DNA from: Bemisia tabaci
Lineage: Eukaryota; Arthropoda; Insecta; Hemiptera; Aleyrodidae
NCBI RefSeq assembly: GCF_918797505.1
Contig: NC_092802.1
Span: 18,063,883-18,127,882, forward strand
DNA length: 64,000 bases
Direction: 5' to 3'
Shown here: piece after piece, positions 21,791-33,200 of the stretch
Numbering within the stretch: position 1 is the stretch's first letter
Layout: each line of letters opens with the position of its first letter
Notes under the pieces: model-generated
The model's input: only the letters and a program-made list of their open reading frames with translations
Database searches by the model: none
Told to the model about the DNA's origin: nothing
Translations under genes and position numbers: made by a program

Positions 21791-22340
21791 TGGACCACTA
21801 GATAAGGTGCGAATTTCAGCATTCTGATACATGTTTCTAAACCAAAATTTCACGTAAAACACGATGCGCACAACGAAAATTACCGAAATTAACTCCTTAC
21901 GAAGATATTTAATGATTCTTGATGCGTGAATTCAAACCACCTACTCATGAAAACTCAATGCTCTACGTGATTCACATCGCGCGCTAAACGTTATCATGAC
22001 AGTCTCTGCGATATACAAATCTGGCAACCTCAATCTTGACGCTTTGGCTCAGCTATAGCAAATTGCCAATAGTTTGAACAACACATGGTGGGAAACGAAC
22101 ATTGCTCGATTAAGGAGCTTGCTGAAACCGTTGTAGTGCGCGATTTGACTCACGTAGAGTTTTGAGTTTCTTGTGAGCGGGCAGTTCAAATTCCTCGTAA
22201 CCAATGTGAAATAAAAACGTAAATATCTTCGTTAGGAGTTGGTTTCCGTAATTTTCGTTGTGTGAATCGTTTGCTACGTGAAATTCTGGTTGAGAAACAT
22301 GTATCAGATCGCTTAAATTCGTACCTTGTCTAGTGGTCCA
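21791..22340. mobile_element. ~550-bp TIR element, TGGACCACTAG family, copy 2
   Basis: TGGACCACTAGATAAGGTGCG to CTTGTCTAGTGGTCCA; close to copy 1 along its length. Confidence 0.9.
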
Positions 22341-22453
22341 TTTTAATAAAGCTTGTCATCAACCAGGCATATTACCCGTTGAGTAGTGGATCTCTGCCTA
22401 TTTTGATGGGCCGCATGTGATTTTCGTGTGATTTCACCCGTATAGAGGATTTT

Positions 22454-22592
22454 TAGACTATATTTTGCAATTTGGAACTATACTTTCTAGCCCGGTTTAA
22501 AAACGACATATGTGCCATTAGTTTGCCTTTGCATATAAGTTGTTTTCTAGAAAAGCCAGAATTTATAGTTCCAAATTGCAAAATGCAGTCCA
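22454..22592. mobile_element. ~140-bp TIR MITE, TTTTGCAATTTGGAACTAT family, copy 1
   Basis: TTTTGCAATTTGGAACTATA and ATAGTTCCAAATTGCAAAAT ends around ATGTGCCATTAGTTT. Other copies: 44463-44601, 50893-51022, 62747-62884. Confidence 0.8.
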
Positions 22593-24804
22593 TTTATTGT
22601 AGGCTGTATCTCTTGCGTGCAACAGATCAATTGTGATGGGGATGAAGTATTAAAAATTCGCTCAACCTTTGGATCGAATGTCAAAGAGAACTGTGCGTAT
22701 GGGGTTTTTCAACGTAGTAGCATAAGGTTCTTGATAATAACACCCAGCAACCACTTACTTTTCGCTCGATTTTTCTTCTCTCGGAAACTACTCGTATGTA
22801 TCTTTTCCTGACAACCGCGATCTATTAAACCGATTTAACGCTTCTTTTAAAGCATTTTTGAAACTGGTCGAAGGCGGTATTCGGAGTCAGCCCCTCGTAA
22901 TTTTTATTTAAATCAAGCGGGTTCATACCCCCCCCCCCCCCCGCCTCGCGTAATTTTTAATTAAATCAAGCGGGTTCATACCCCCCCCCCGCCCCGCCCA
23001 TCTTTTTTTTTAAAAAAAAATCAGTCCTTACTGGTTAAAGTAGAACGCGTTTTTCAGATTTTTCTTTGTAGACGAATTTCTTCCACCCAAAAAAGCCAAT
23101 TAATGGACTATTATTGACAAAAGGCGACTCGTTGTCGTTGTCACACTGTAGAAAATCTCGTGGTGAAATTCGGAGTACATCTCCTTCCAAACTCTACGTA
23201 GTGCCCAAAGAATCTGGGTGATATGAATGCGTAGCGGAGTCTACTCTTGGGGGGGGGGGGGGGGGCGCTCTATTTTACTCAGCGAATCTTTGAGCGATAT
23301 ATAGACTCTAAAGCACGTACCCCATTTTATTTTTCTGAAGGTGAACAAATAGACGTAAAGAAACTATACCCATTCTGACTTGAGCCCTGAGAGCCACATG
23401 AACACATGCATGACAGGGAGAATGCCGCAACGGATTTAGTTCCCTTTTGTTTTAAATACGTCCATAAATCAACATTGTTCCTCGATGATTTCACAGAATT
23501 TTCTTTGCACGGATGAGAATAAAACACATAAGCCTTTGAGAATTGACCTTGAGTAGTTTTCCATTTAAAAAATAAAGTAGGTAGGACAAGAATGATGCAA
23601 CGTCGCAAACCAAGATACTTAGTTCTAGACTTTGGCCGTCGTATCGTACTTCACTTCCAGATGTTTAAGAGTGAGAGGGCAAGGCTTGTAGATTCGTATG
23701 ATCGAATCGTGACAGTTGTAATAAAATGTTTAGGTTTTTAGAAATACTGATATCAAATAAAACCAAAAATATGTTACGGTTCAGAGTGTATTTTTGGGAG
23801 AAACATTTAGAGAACATTAAAATATAAATTTAAAAAGACACTTCAAAATATCATAAAAGGAAATTTTTTAAAACAATATTGAAATAAATCACAGCAACAA
23901 ATAGATTTTACAGATGCGTCATCTTAAAATTGCCTTGCCATTAACACCTCTTTAATTATGGTGGTTTATCAGACTGTCCTAAATTATGATCTGCTGTGCG
24001 ATGAATAAAATTATTCCTAAAAATTCAAATCTAAAATTCATCCTTGGATGGGAAGTAAAACTATTGATAAATAGTAAACTGGTTGGACATTTAATACCAA
24101 CACATGAGTACATTTTCCCAATATGTTTGCATTATAGACTAGATAGAAAAATTTATGTGCAAATCAAAAGATTTAAGTACATATAAAAATAAATGAAAAT
24201 TTGTAGTTAATTTTTGTCCAAGTCAGTTCAAATCAATGAAATTATACGCTACATATTTAAATTAAGAATTACGATTGGGAATAATGAGCATGCACTTTAC
24301 TATGAGCAATGCAAGTTTTTGTCATTCGTATAGACTTTTGAGCGTACCTGGATATTACAATGAGTACATTTTAGATATATTTCCATAGAAAAATACGAGC
24401 AAGTACACAATAACTTTTATACTTAGTTTGCAGTTTAAATTGAGTAGCAAAACTAAATCAGCCCTATATTTACAGAAAAAGTCCGTCAAGAAACGAATCT
24501 ACGAATGGACTTTCAAGCTTAAGTATTCACAGAAAAAATGAATGTGCAGGGAACTAGATATTCACTGGAACTAAACTATACCAGTAAAAGCACGGATAAA
24601 AAAGAATGATACCTAGTAAAGGCATCATTTATTTCTTCGATCTTCTGACGTAGGAGCGTATCTGAATTTCCGCATGAGCCCCAGAGAGCATGGATATATA
24701 GGGAAAAAAGGGCTCACGTGGACATCCAGATACGCCCTTACATCAAAGGGGCAACGATATGTGCCCTTCGGAAAATCTAGTAGACATATCTAGATTTCTG
24801 GCGA
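22593..24804. other. Long stretch without a recognised gene
   Basis: C runs at 22930-22990 in a ~60-bp duplicated block, a G run at 23251-23265, and AT-rich sequence to 24640. Small open frames (for example minus 23327-23608) have no family resemblance or splice signals that I can support. Confidence 0.4.
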
Positions 24805-24869
24805 TGTTCCCTGCGGCTCGAATGTTGAATCGATATTAAATAACCTTGATTGATAAATTCCTATCTTAC
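24805..24869. repeat. Piece of the TTGTTGAATCG repeat cut by a foldback element
   Basis: GGCTCGAATGTTGAATCGATA matches the end near 25434. The foldback element of 24870-25376 follows directly. Confidence 0.5.
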
Positions 24870-25376
24870 AATGGAGATGTTGCATGTGCGAGGGATTTGC
24901 GATTTGACTGTCGTTTCTTCTGTAAAAGCTCGCGATCAACACGATGATACCACTGGTTTTCTCTGAATTCAACTCCCAAGCTCAAAAAAGCTCTCAAGTT
25001 GAGACCAAAATGGAGGGGATATCCCACCCTACCCTGAGAGTCCACCTCTACATCAAAACAAACTCTCCATGCAAAGATAGGGAGCAAATACATTAGGAGG
25101 GTTGCCACTTTATTTGGGGACTCCAAAACTGAAAACACGGCAACCCTGCTAATGTATTTGCTCCCTATCGTTGCATGGAGAGTTTGTTTTGATGTAGAGG
25201 TGGACTCTTAGGGTAGCATGGGATATCCCCTCCATTTTGGCCTCACTTTGAGAGCTTTTTTTGAGCTTGGGAGATGATTTTAGAGAAAACCAGCGGCACC
25301 ATCATGTTTCTTGCAAACTTTTACATAAGATTCAATGGTCAAATCGCAAATCCCTCACACATGCAACATCTCCATT
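24870..25376. mobile_element. ~507-bp long-armed foldback element, copy C
   Basis: AATGGAGATGTTGCATGTG to CACATGCAACATCTCCATT with the shared internal blocks; lies 0.45 kb downstream of the PRDM9-like stop. Confidence 0.88.
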
Positions 25377-25433
25377 AGTAATGACATTAATCGATGAAGG
25401 TTATTCGGTAATCATTCAAAAAATCCTTTCGCA

Positions 25434-25545
25434 GCGGCTCGATTGTTGAATCGATATCGAAGAACCTTGATCGATAAATACCATTGATAAGATAGGGATT
25501 TATCGATTGGGATGTATCGATAAGTATTCAACAATCGACCCGCTG
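25434..25545. mobile_element. Short foldback element with CTCGATTGTTGAATCGATA ends
   Basis: Left GGCTCGATTGTTGAATCG, right complement in ATTCAACAATCGACCCGC; the core has repeated ATCGATAAAT. Close to the eroded fingers. Confidence 0.65.
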
Positions 25546-25574
25546 GACGTCTAATAGCACCTACTTTACATGTT

Positions 25575-25820
25575 TCATGGCTTGTTATCTATATGGGTCC
25601 ATAAATTCTTACGAAGATTACTGGAGTCTGCAAATTTCTTATCACAGTAAGTGCAAGTGATTGGCTGGTCCGCAGCGTGCGTCCCTGCATGTCTGATTAA
25701 AGGATCGAATTTGTTGAACTTCTCATCAGAATAAGAGCACGAGAATGGATTCTCATTTGTAAGAGTCCTTAAATGCCTCCTGAAATTACTGGAATAGGTC
25801 AAGTTTTTATTACATTAAGT
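25575..25820 (-). pseudogene. Eroded zinc fingers downstream of the array stop
   Basis: Same frame as the array, starting directly after its stop. The first two cysteine-side codons of the next finger are now TAA (at 25823-25821 and again six bases further). Three more finger units can still be read after them: SSNFRRHLRTLTNENP, a unit with CSYSDEKF and an intact RHAGTH, and a unit with CTYCDKKFADSSNLRKNL. They have lost key histidines or cysteines and diverge far more than the live units. The array was therefore once longer at its 3' end. An AATAAA lies at 25811-25806, about ten bases past the stop, and might now serve as poly(A) signal (inference). Confidence 0.75.
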
Positions 25821-27217
25821 TTATGAGAATGACTTGCCGACCGTGTGCGTCCTTAGATGCTTACTGGATTCGGTGAATTTCTTATCACAATAAGTGCACG
25901 AGAATGGCTTGTCGCCCGTGTGCGTCCTTAAATGATTATTTAAATGACCGGATTCGGTGAATTTCTTATCACAATAAGTGCCCGGGAATGGCTTGTCGCC
26001 CGTGTGCGTCCTTAGATGATTATTTAAATGACCGGATTCGGTGAATTTCTTATCACAATAAGTACAAGAGAATGGCTTGTCGCCCGTGTGCGTCCTTAGA
26101 TGCTTATTTAAAGTACCGGATACGGTGAATTTCTTATCACAGTAAGTACAAGAGAATGGCTTGTCGCCCGTGTGCGTCCTTAGATGCCTATTTAAAGTAC
26201 CGGATTCGGTGAATTTCTTATTACAGTAAGTACAAGAGAATGGCTTGTCGCCCGTGTGCGTCCTTAGATGCCTATTTAAAGTACCGGATTCGGTGAATTT
26301 CTTATCACAATAAGTGCACGAGAATGGCTTGTCGCCCGTGTGCGTCCTTAAATGATTATTTAAATGACCGGATTCGGTGAATTTCTTATCACAATAAGTG
26401 CACGAGAATGGCTTGTCGCCCGTGTGCGTCCTTAGATGATTATTTAAATGACCGGATTCGGCGAATTTCTTATCACAATAAGTACAAGAGAATGGCTTGT
26501 CGCCCGTGTGCGTCCTTAAATGACTATCTAAATGACTGGATTGGGTGAATTTCTTATCACAATAAGTGCACGGGAATGGCTTGTCGCCCGTGTGCGTCCT
26601 TAGATGATTATTTAAATGACCGGATTCGGTGAATTTCTTATCACAATAAGTACAAGAGAATGGCTTGTCGCCCGTGTGCGTCCTTAGATGCTTATTTAAA
26701 GTACCGGATTGGGTGAATTTCTTATCACAATAAGTACAAGAGAATGGCTTGTCGCCCGTGTGCGTCCTTAAATGCCTATTTAAAGCACCGGATTGGGTGA
26801 ATTTCTTATCGCAATAAGTGCACGAGAATGGCCTGTCGCCCGTGTGCGTCCTTAGATGATTATTTAAATTACTGGATTCGGTGAATTTCTTATTACAGTA
26901 AGTACAATAGAACGGTCTATTCTTGTCACCAGTTTTCTTCATAGGGAGTAAGACACTCTCCTCATCCTTGAACACGCAGTTGTCGCATTTCTTGCTCGTC
27001 TTCTGAGCTGTGCCGCAAGGTAAGACTCTTGAATTGCAGACAACGCACACGTCGAACGAGCATAGATTCAGGGTTGGTGACTGAGGTAGTTTTTTCTGCT
27101 TTAGCTTTTCTTTTTCCTCCTCTGATAGAAATCGCATCCGGCAGACTTTACTGTGATTTTGTAGGTGCATCAGCGAAGAATATCCCAAAGCGCAGTGCGG
27201 GCATAGGAAAACAGATT
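25821..27217 (-). CDS. PRDM9-like: PRDM9-like terminal exon: lone finger, CxxC linker and tandem C2H2 array
   Basis: A 1397-nt exon with acceptor CCATACAG. It first encodes a lone finger, C279-x2-C282-x12-H295-x3-C299, at the place where PRDM9 has a single separated finger. Next comes a basic/acidic linker with CVVC and CDNC pairs. From residue ~378 follow 13 tandem fingers of 28 aa with TGDKPF linkers. Contact residues (-1, 2, 3, 6) in order: ESNN, QGAR, QGTK, EGHN, QSHS, EGHN, EGHN, EGTR, EGTR, VGTK, EGHN, EGHN, then a shortened unit. Finger 12 has Gly in place of its first Cys. Finger 13 lacks three helix residues. The units are nearly identical at DNA level, which marks gene conversion or unequal crossing-over. 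Confidence 0.92.
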
Positions 27218-30200
27218 CTGTATGGAGAAAATATAAAAAATATTCTATTATTCTCAAAAATTTGAGTTCGTTTTTAGAATTTCCATATTTCTGGCTACAG
27301 AAACTTTAACATACTTTCTAGCATTGAAAAATTACAGTAGTTTGCTTCTGCTTTTGCTCTTGCTCTAGCCAGCACAAAGATAAAATTCAGACAGTGGTGT
27401 CATAACTACCAGAATGTCAATAGTACCGTAGTTACAACTCAAAATAAAATTGGCAAGGACTTTTTTTTGGGGGGGGGGGGGGTCTCTTGAAATCGGAAGG
27501 TCGGACGAAACTAGCAAGTAGTATAGCAAGTCTCAGAAGGAGGTCATTTTAGAGTCGTTAATTCTGATACACCGTCTCGTGGAACAAAATTGACCAATTT
27601 TACCGTGTTTTTTTTTCCGTTTGATAGCTTATAATTTTTGTTTGTTTGTTTGATAGCTTTCAAATGCTATTCGGACATTTCTCAATATTTCAAATAAGCG
27701 AATAATTTTGCTTTCACTATTATATCATTTACGATGGAATCGATAAAATATTATAGAAACAAAGATTCGATTTCAGATGTTTACAATTCGACAGATCGCA
27801 GATTGCTAGAATTACTAATAAGTTTCATGACCACAACATTGATTACAGAACTTTGTCCTGAAAAAATCGACCTTTCTCTTATTTTTATGATACTATATTT
27901 TGAAAATCCCTTTTTCAGAATTCAAAATAGTCAGAAGTAACAGTTTTTCAACGCCTGTATTTTCTCATTAAGCATGATTGGCGATTGAGATGAACTGGAA
28001 ATGGGCATTTTTAATTTTGCAGATAATTTTGTCTGCTACAGTAAAAGTGGGAATTGGCGACAGATTTCCCTTTGATGAGCTGAAACTGACCAGTTTTTAG
28101 CGGACAAAGAAAAAAAATTACATTGTTCAAAATTTCACTCAGTGTGTAATGTTGAAACTTACGTGGTAGATCCTTGTTTTCTTTAAAATTTTCGATTCCT
28201 AGCTGCTCTTCAGCGAAATGACTTCCATAATAGACGAATAATTCTCTGTTAGAGGGTATGTCATCAAATGCTCGGTAGTAAATTTTGCCTTTGTACTGGT
28301 GTGCAACAAGATTCTGTTCGTAGGTACTCCTGGCACAGTTGACAAATCGCATCCAGTTACTGGTCGCTATATCTTGTGCATCCACAAAGCCGATCGGCTT
28401 CCTTTCCTTTTTTATCTACAAAAAAATAAAAGTAATGAAAATCATGACCAAAGTATCGTTACTTTTGGGAGATCATATGTTTCAACTTTGTGTCCTTAAC
28501 ACTCAAAAAAGTGAGCATGCTATATAAAAGACCCATGATCTTCTTAAAGTAAGGTTTTGCGAGTGACATGATTAAAAAGCCATACGAGCATACGATAAAA
28601 TGTTTCAGAAATATAAAATCCGTCTGAAACTCTTGCAATTGAGGCGTAAAAAAATTTACTGTATATTTTATTGCATGGGATCTGATGCAATTGCATCAAA
28701 ATGAAAGAGAAAAGACTAGTAAAGAAAATTTTCGGAATCAACACGGTCACGTTTTAGAAAAATCACTCAGCGTTCAACAATATATTAAACAGAATCACGC
28801 TCAAAACACAACAAAATCGAAAAAAAGATCATAACGCCGGGAATATGATTTCAATAAATTTGTCATGAAATTTTTGGAAACATCTTGAATTTTGTTTTCC
28901 AGGAAGGAAACTCCTAGGAACCTCGTCCTCTTTTTTGGACTACAATTTTGAATGAGAAACTATACTCTTTCTGACTCATCCACTAAAGCACCCATCTGAA
29001 AATGAGCCAAAAATAGTTTTTCCTTGTTGCAAAATGTAGTACAGGTGAGATATACTGAAAAAAATTTCAATTGTGAGCCAGCGCCGGCTTAATACCTCTC
29101 TGCTTAGCCCACGGTTGACGCGTTCATTTTCCCCTATCTGGCAAATTTTTAGCGAGTTTTGATATTGATAGATTTTTAGTCAGCGTGTATCTTTGGCTGA
29201 TTCGTGAAATAAAGGAAAGTAAATCTCAGAATCCCGGGTAGGTTGGGCGGGATTTTTTTTTTTTTGTATGATGTAAAAAACTCAGCAATACCAGCTGAAG
29301 TGAGAAATACTGAGCTCACGAAATTTCATGGAACATATCCGATCAGTGATTCTTACCTCCCAACTATAATTGGTTGAGCCATCTTCAGTTTTCTTCCGAA
29401 AAACACCCTCGTAAGGGCCAAACAGGGAATCCTTTTTGATGGTCTTAGTGGTCCAGACACCGTCACCTGCTCCCGGAATTGAAGAGACGCCAACCATTAA
29501 ACCTTCTGGCACAGTTTTTAGAGCGCGTAGCTTATCATCCTTGTCAATAGGGACCTATAAAAATAAGGGTATACCGAGAGATAGATATTATTGGCTTATT
29601 AAATTTTAGGGTGACTTAATGATAGATTCACATCAGAGACTGGGACAAAAATGTGAAAGAGATTTAAACATGCCTCTGATACAATATTAGTTATAATTAT
29701 ACGTGATTTAGTGGGAAAATCAGACATGGGGGAAATAGTGGGAAGGGGGGGGGGGTGAAATAAGGCAATTAAATATAATGGACCACTACACAAGGTACGA
29801 ATTTCAGCATTCTGTTCTTAACCAAAATTTCACGTAAAACACGATGCGCACACCGAAAATTACCGAAATCGAATCCTTATGAGGATATTTAATGATTCTT
29901 GATGCGTGAATTCAAACCACCCGCTCATGAAAACTCAATGCTCTACGTAATTCACATCGCGCGCTAAATGTATCATAACAGTATCTGCAATTTAAACATC
30001 TGGCAACCTCAATTTTGACGCTTTGGCTCAGCTATAGCAAATTGCTTATAGTTTGAACAACACATGGTAGGAAATAAACATTGCTCGATTGAGAAGCTTG
30101 CTGATACCGTTGTAGTGCGCGATTTGACTCACGTAGAGCTTTGAGTTTCTTGTGAGCGGGCAGTTCAAATTCCTCGTAACCAATGTAAAATAAAGACGTT

Positions 30201-33200
30201 GATATCTTCGTTAGGAGTTAGTTTCAGTAATATTCGTTGCGCTAATCGTGTTCTAAGTGAAATTCTACCTAAGAAACATGTATCAGATCGCTTAAATTCG
30301 TACCTTGTCTAGTGGTCCATTGCACGCCAAAAAATGTTGATGGACTGAAAAAATTAACCGTAAATGTCGATTATTGATCTGATATAAATCAGTTCTCTAT
30401 AAAAGTTGGAGAAGGGAAGTGCAAAATCCTACCAACAGTCCAATGCTCATAGTTTTTGGTTGCAAAATTTAGTTCAACTACAGAGCAACAAAGTCTCGAT
30501 TTCACCACGCTTCCTACCTACTATCACTGTCCTCATTATCGATGGGTAAATGTGAGAAATGCGGGAAAATTGCGAGGTCGCAAATGTTCGCTCATGTCTA
30601 ATATGTTTCAATTATTACCAACCAACAGTTTCTCTTTTACTCGTACCCTGATAAAAATTGGCAGTAGAATCTGTGTTCCAAAATACCATAGACCTAATGC
30701 CGACTGTAAGATTTCCAATAGCTTCTGTAGCCGGCTGTACAATTTCTTATAGCCTTTTATAGCCGATGGCGATTAAGCAACAGCCAGACTATAAAGTTTA
30801 TGCTAAACGTTACTAAATACGGCTACTAGGACTTAATTAGTTTTTGCTCTACCGCTCTCTTTTGGTGACGTAGTATCTTGATTTATTTTGCGAGGAAAGC
30901 TCCGTACTTTTAAAGGATGCCTATCATTCTTAATATGTTGGAGCGCCTTCAATTTCTTATGATACTGTGCAACACCTCTGGTGTGAAATAGTTGCTTCAG
31001 ACGCCGTGGCCCGCTGCGGCGAGGCGGGCGGGCAGAGATCGCGCAACGCGCATTGGCCCCTACAAACCTAACAGGGATACTTCACGCATTGCGCAATGCG
31101 TGAAGTATCCCTGTTAGGTTTGTAGGCGCCAGTGCGTCGCCGCTCTGCTTTGAGTTAGGCTCTAATATTTAATCTCGCGGAGTCAGCGTTTTTCAACCCA
31201 TGATTTTGAAATGTTTGCACACTCTGTATGGATTATTCTCATTTTTATTATGATGAAAAAAAATATGTTTTAAAGGGAAGTATAATGTGTGTTTTGTAAA
31301 TATTAAGGTAGTTCCGTATCAAACTTAATGATTTCCAAAGCACTCGAATTTCTACACAATTTCTTATAGCCTTTTGTAGCCAATGACGATAAAGTGTAAA
31401 GCCCGGCGATAGGAACCGTAGCCCGACTGTATACTTTTTTATAGCTTCGTATAGCCCGGCTATACGATTTGCTCTACTTTCTACGGCCAGCTATATGATG
31501 TTCAATAGCCTTCTTTAGTCGGCTTTAAAGAACTCCTATGGTATTTTGAAACGCAGCTCCTATCGCCAATTTTTACCAGGGTAATTATATGTGAGATTAA
31601 TTTTCAGACATTCAAAAATATTCACAAACGATTTTATGGAGGTACTAGGAGGAATCCTAAGGTATCGAAGATCATTCCGGCATATTTCAGGATTTTGAAG
31701 ATTTTGGAACTATGTAACGAAGATGACCATATTCCACCCTGAGTCATCGGTACCATAATGACCATTTTGGTCTTGTTCAAAAAACGTATTTTATTTGATA
31801 GTTTGCATTTTTCAAGTTACTTCAATGGGTGATTATGAAGGGCCGAAGCCCTTCATTACGCAATTTTTAGAGTCAGGGGAATCCATTTTGCGTTACAGGC
31901 GAGTTAAAGGGGGAGGAAGACCTGACATAATATGTCTTATTCATCAACGGATTTACATTTTACGGCAAAAAGTTCAAAAAATTTAGTCAAATCACAAAAA
32001 ATACTCATTAAAAATTTCTAAAGAAAAGCAACAGTTTTTCATAATATGAATGTCAAGGAAATTTTGCCATGCAATGAAGTTGCGCTGTTTGTCCTCCTTA
32101 AGTTTTGCCATCATTTTCTCTCTCTGTGCCTTTTGTGTTAGCTGCGCTAACATTAATACATAACATACATAACATTTTTGAAGGTTTCTATTAATATTAT
32201 GTAAAATAATCCCTAGAAAAACTGAAATTACACTTACAGGTGTATCCTTTATATGCAGCATGTGAATTTTGCAGCCCCCTTCAAAAACGTCGTGGCATGA
32301 ATCGCAATCTGTAAAAATCAAACGAAGTAGTCAAATAATAAAGTAGGAGTATACGAAAAATCAACGATTAATCGATTTGGACTGTTTTAAACCTACATAG
32401 GTACATGGATGAGCTTTTCTGCATGAAGATTTGTAATATGAGCTTGGATTTTTTAAAATTAAGTACTATTTTTATGATATAACATGATTAGGTACATCGT
32501 GATGGTACAATGCGCAAACGGATAACTGAGGGGGCGTAACTTCTTAACAGCGTTGGCAAGATTGATCTGAAAAATGTATTCCTCTTTTCAGCAACGAGTA
32601 AATATTTTAATCTGAAAATTTCAGAGAGTTTTCGTCAAACAATGAGAGAAATTCCCAAAGCTTCGGGTAGAAAATCTGAAACCTTTCCTAAATAAATGAA
32701 TATAGTCAAGTGAAATATAGCAGCACTGAAACTTTTTGTATTCAGTTGGTTTCTCATGGTGATTTTAGGATTTATTTTGGGCTGATGTGGTACGCAAAAA
32801 ATATATGTACAGGGTGGCCTGGACCTACCTAACTAGGACTTTTTCTCGATTACGAGGGGCGTTCAATAAGTAAGTATCCCCCCTCTCTAAAATCCATAAG
32901 AATGGACCAATTTTAAAAAACTTGGGCTCAAAATCTTCCTTAGGATATTTTGAGTTCAACGAAACAAACCGCAACAAAATCGGACCATGTGCGGCCGAAC
33001 GCGAGCCGTTTGAACGCGCCGACGTGCTCGACGCTCCCGCCGAATCCGCGAGGATTTGAAGTCCGCTACAGGAGAAGAGCTTCTCTGCCAAAGCCTTAGT
33101 CGTTCATCACTGACGAAAAATCAAAGAAATTTTTGTAGAATAAGGGGCTTACCTCACTTCTCCACATAACCAGCTCGATCCAAGCAAGTCTGATACTGAG

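Larger units (their letters stand above)
29555..32237. other. Intron 4 of the PRDM9-like gene
   Basis: Donor GTAAGTGTA, acceptor TATTTTTATAG. Expanded by two transposons listed separately. A plus-strand open stretch at 31810-31986 ends in GGGRPDIICLIHQRIYIL, faintly like the start of a FLYWCH domain; too weak to call. Confidence 0.75.

Noticed and set aside
25260..25449. Possible extra 3' exon of the PRDM9-like gene on the other strand
   Set aside because: It is the right arm of foldback copy C.
31795..31986. Possible FLYWCH-domain start on the plus strand in intron 4
   Set aside because: Only a short GGGRP...IYIL resemblance; none of the Trp/Cys/His residues that define FLYWCH follow.
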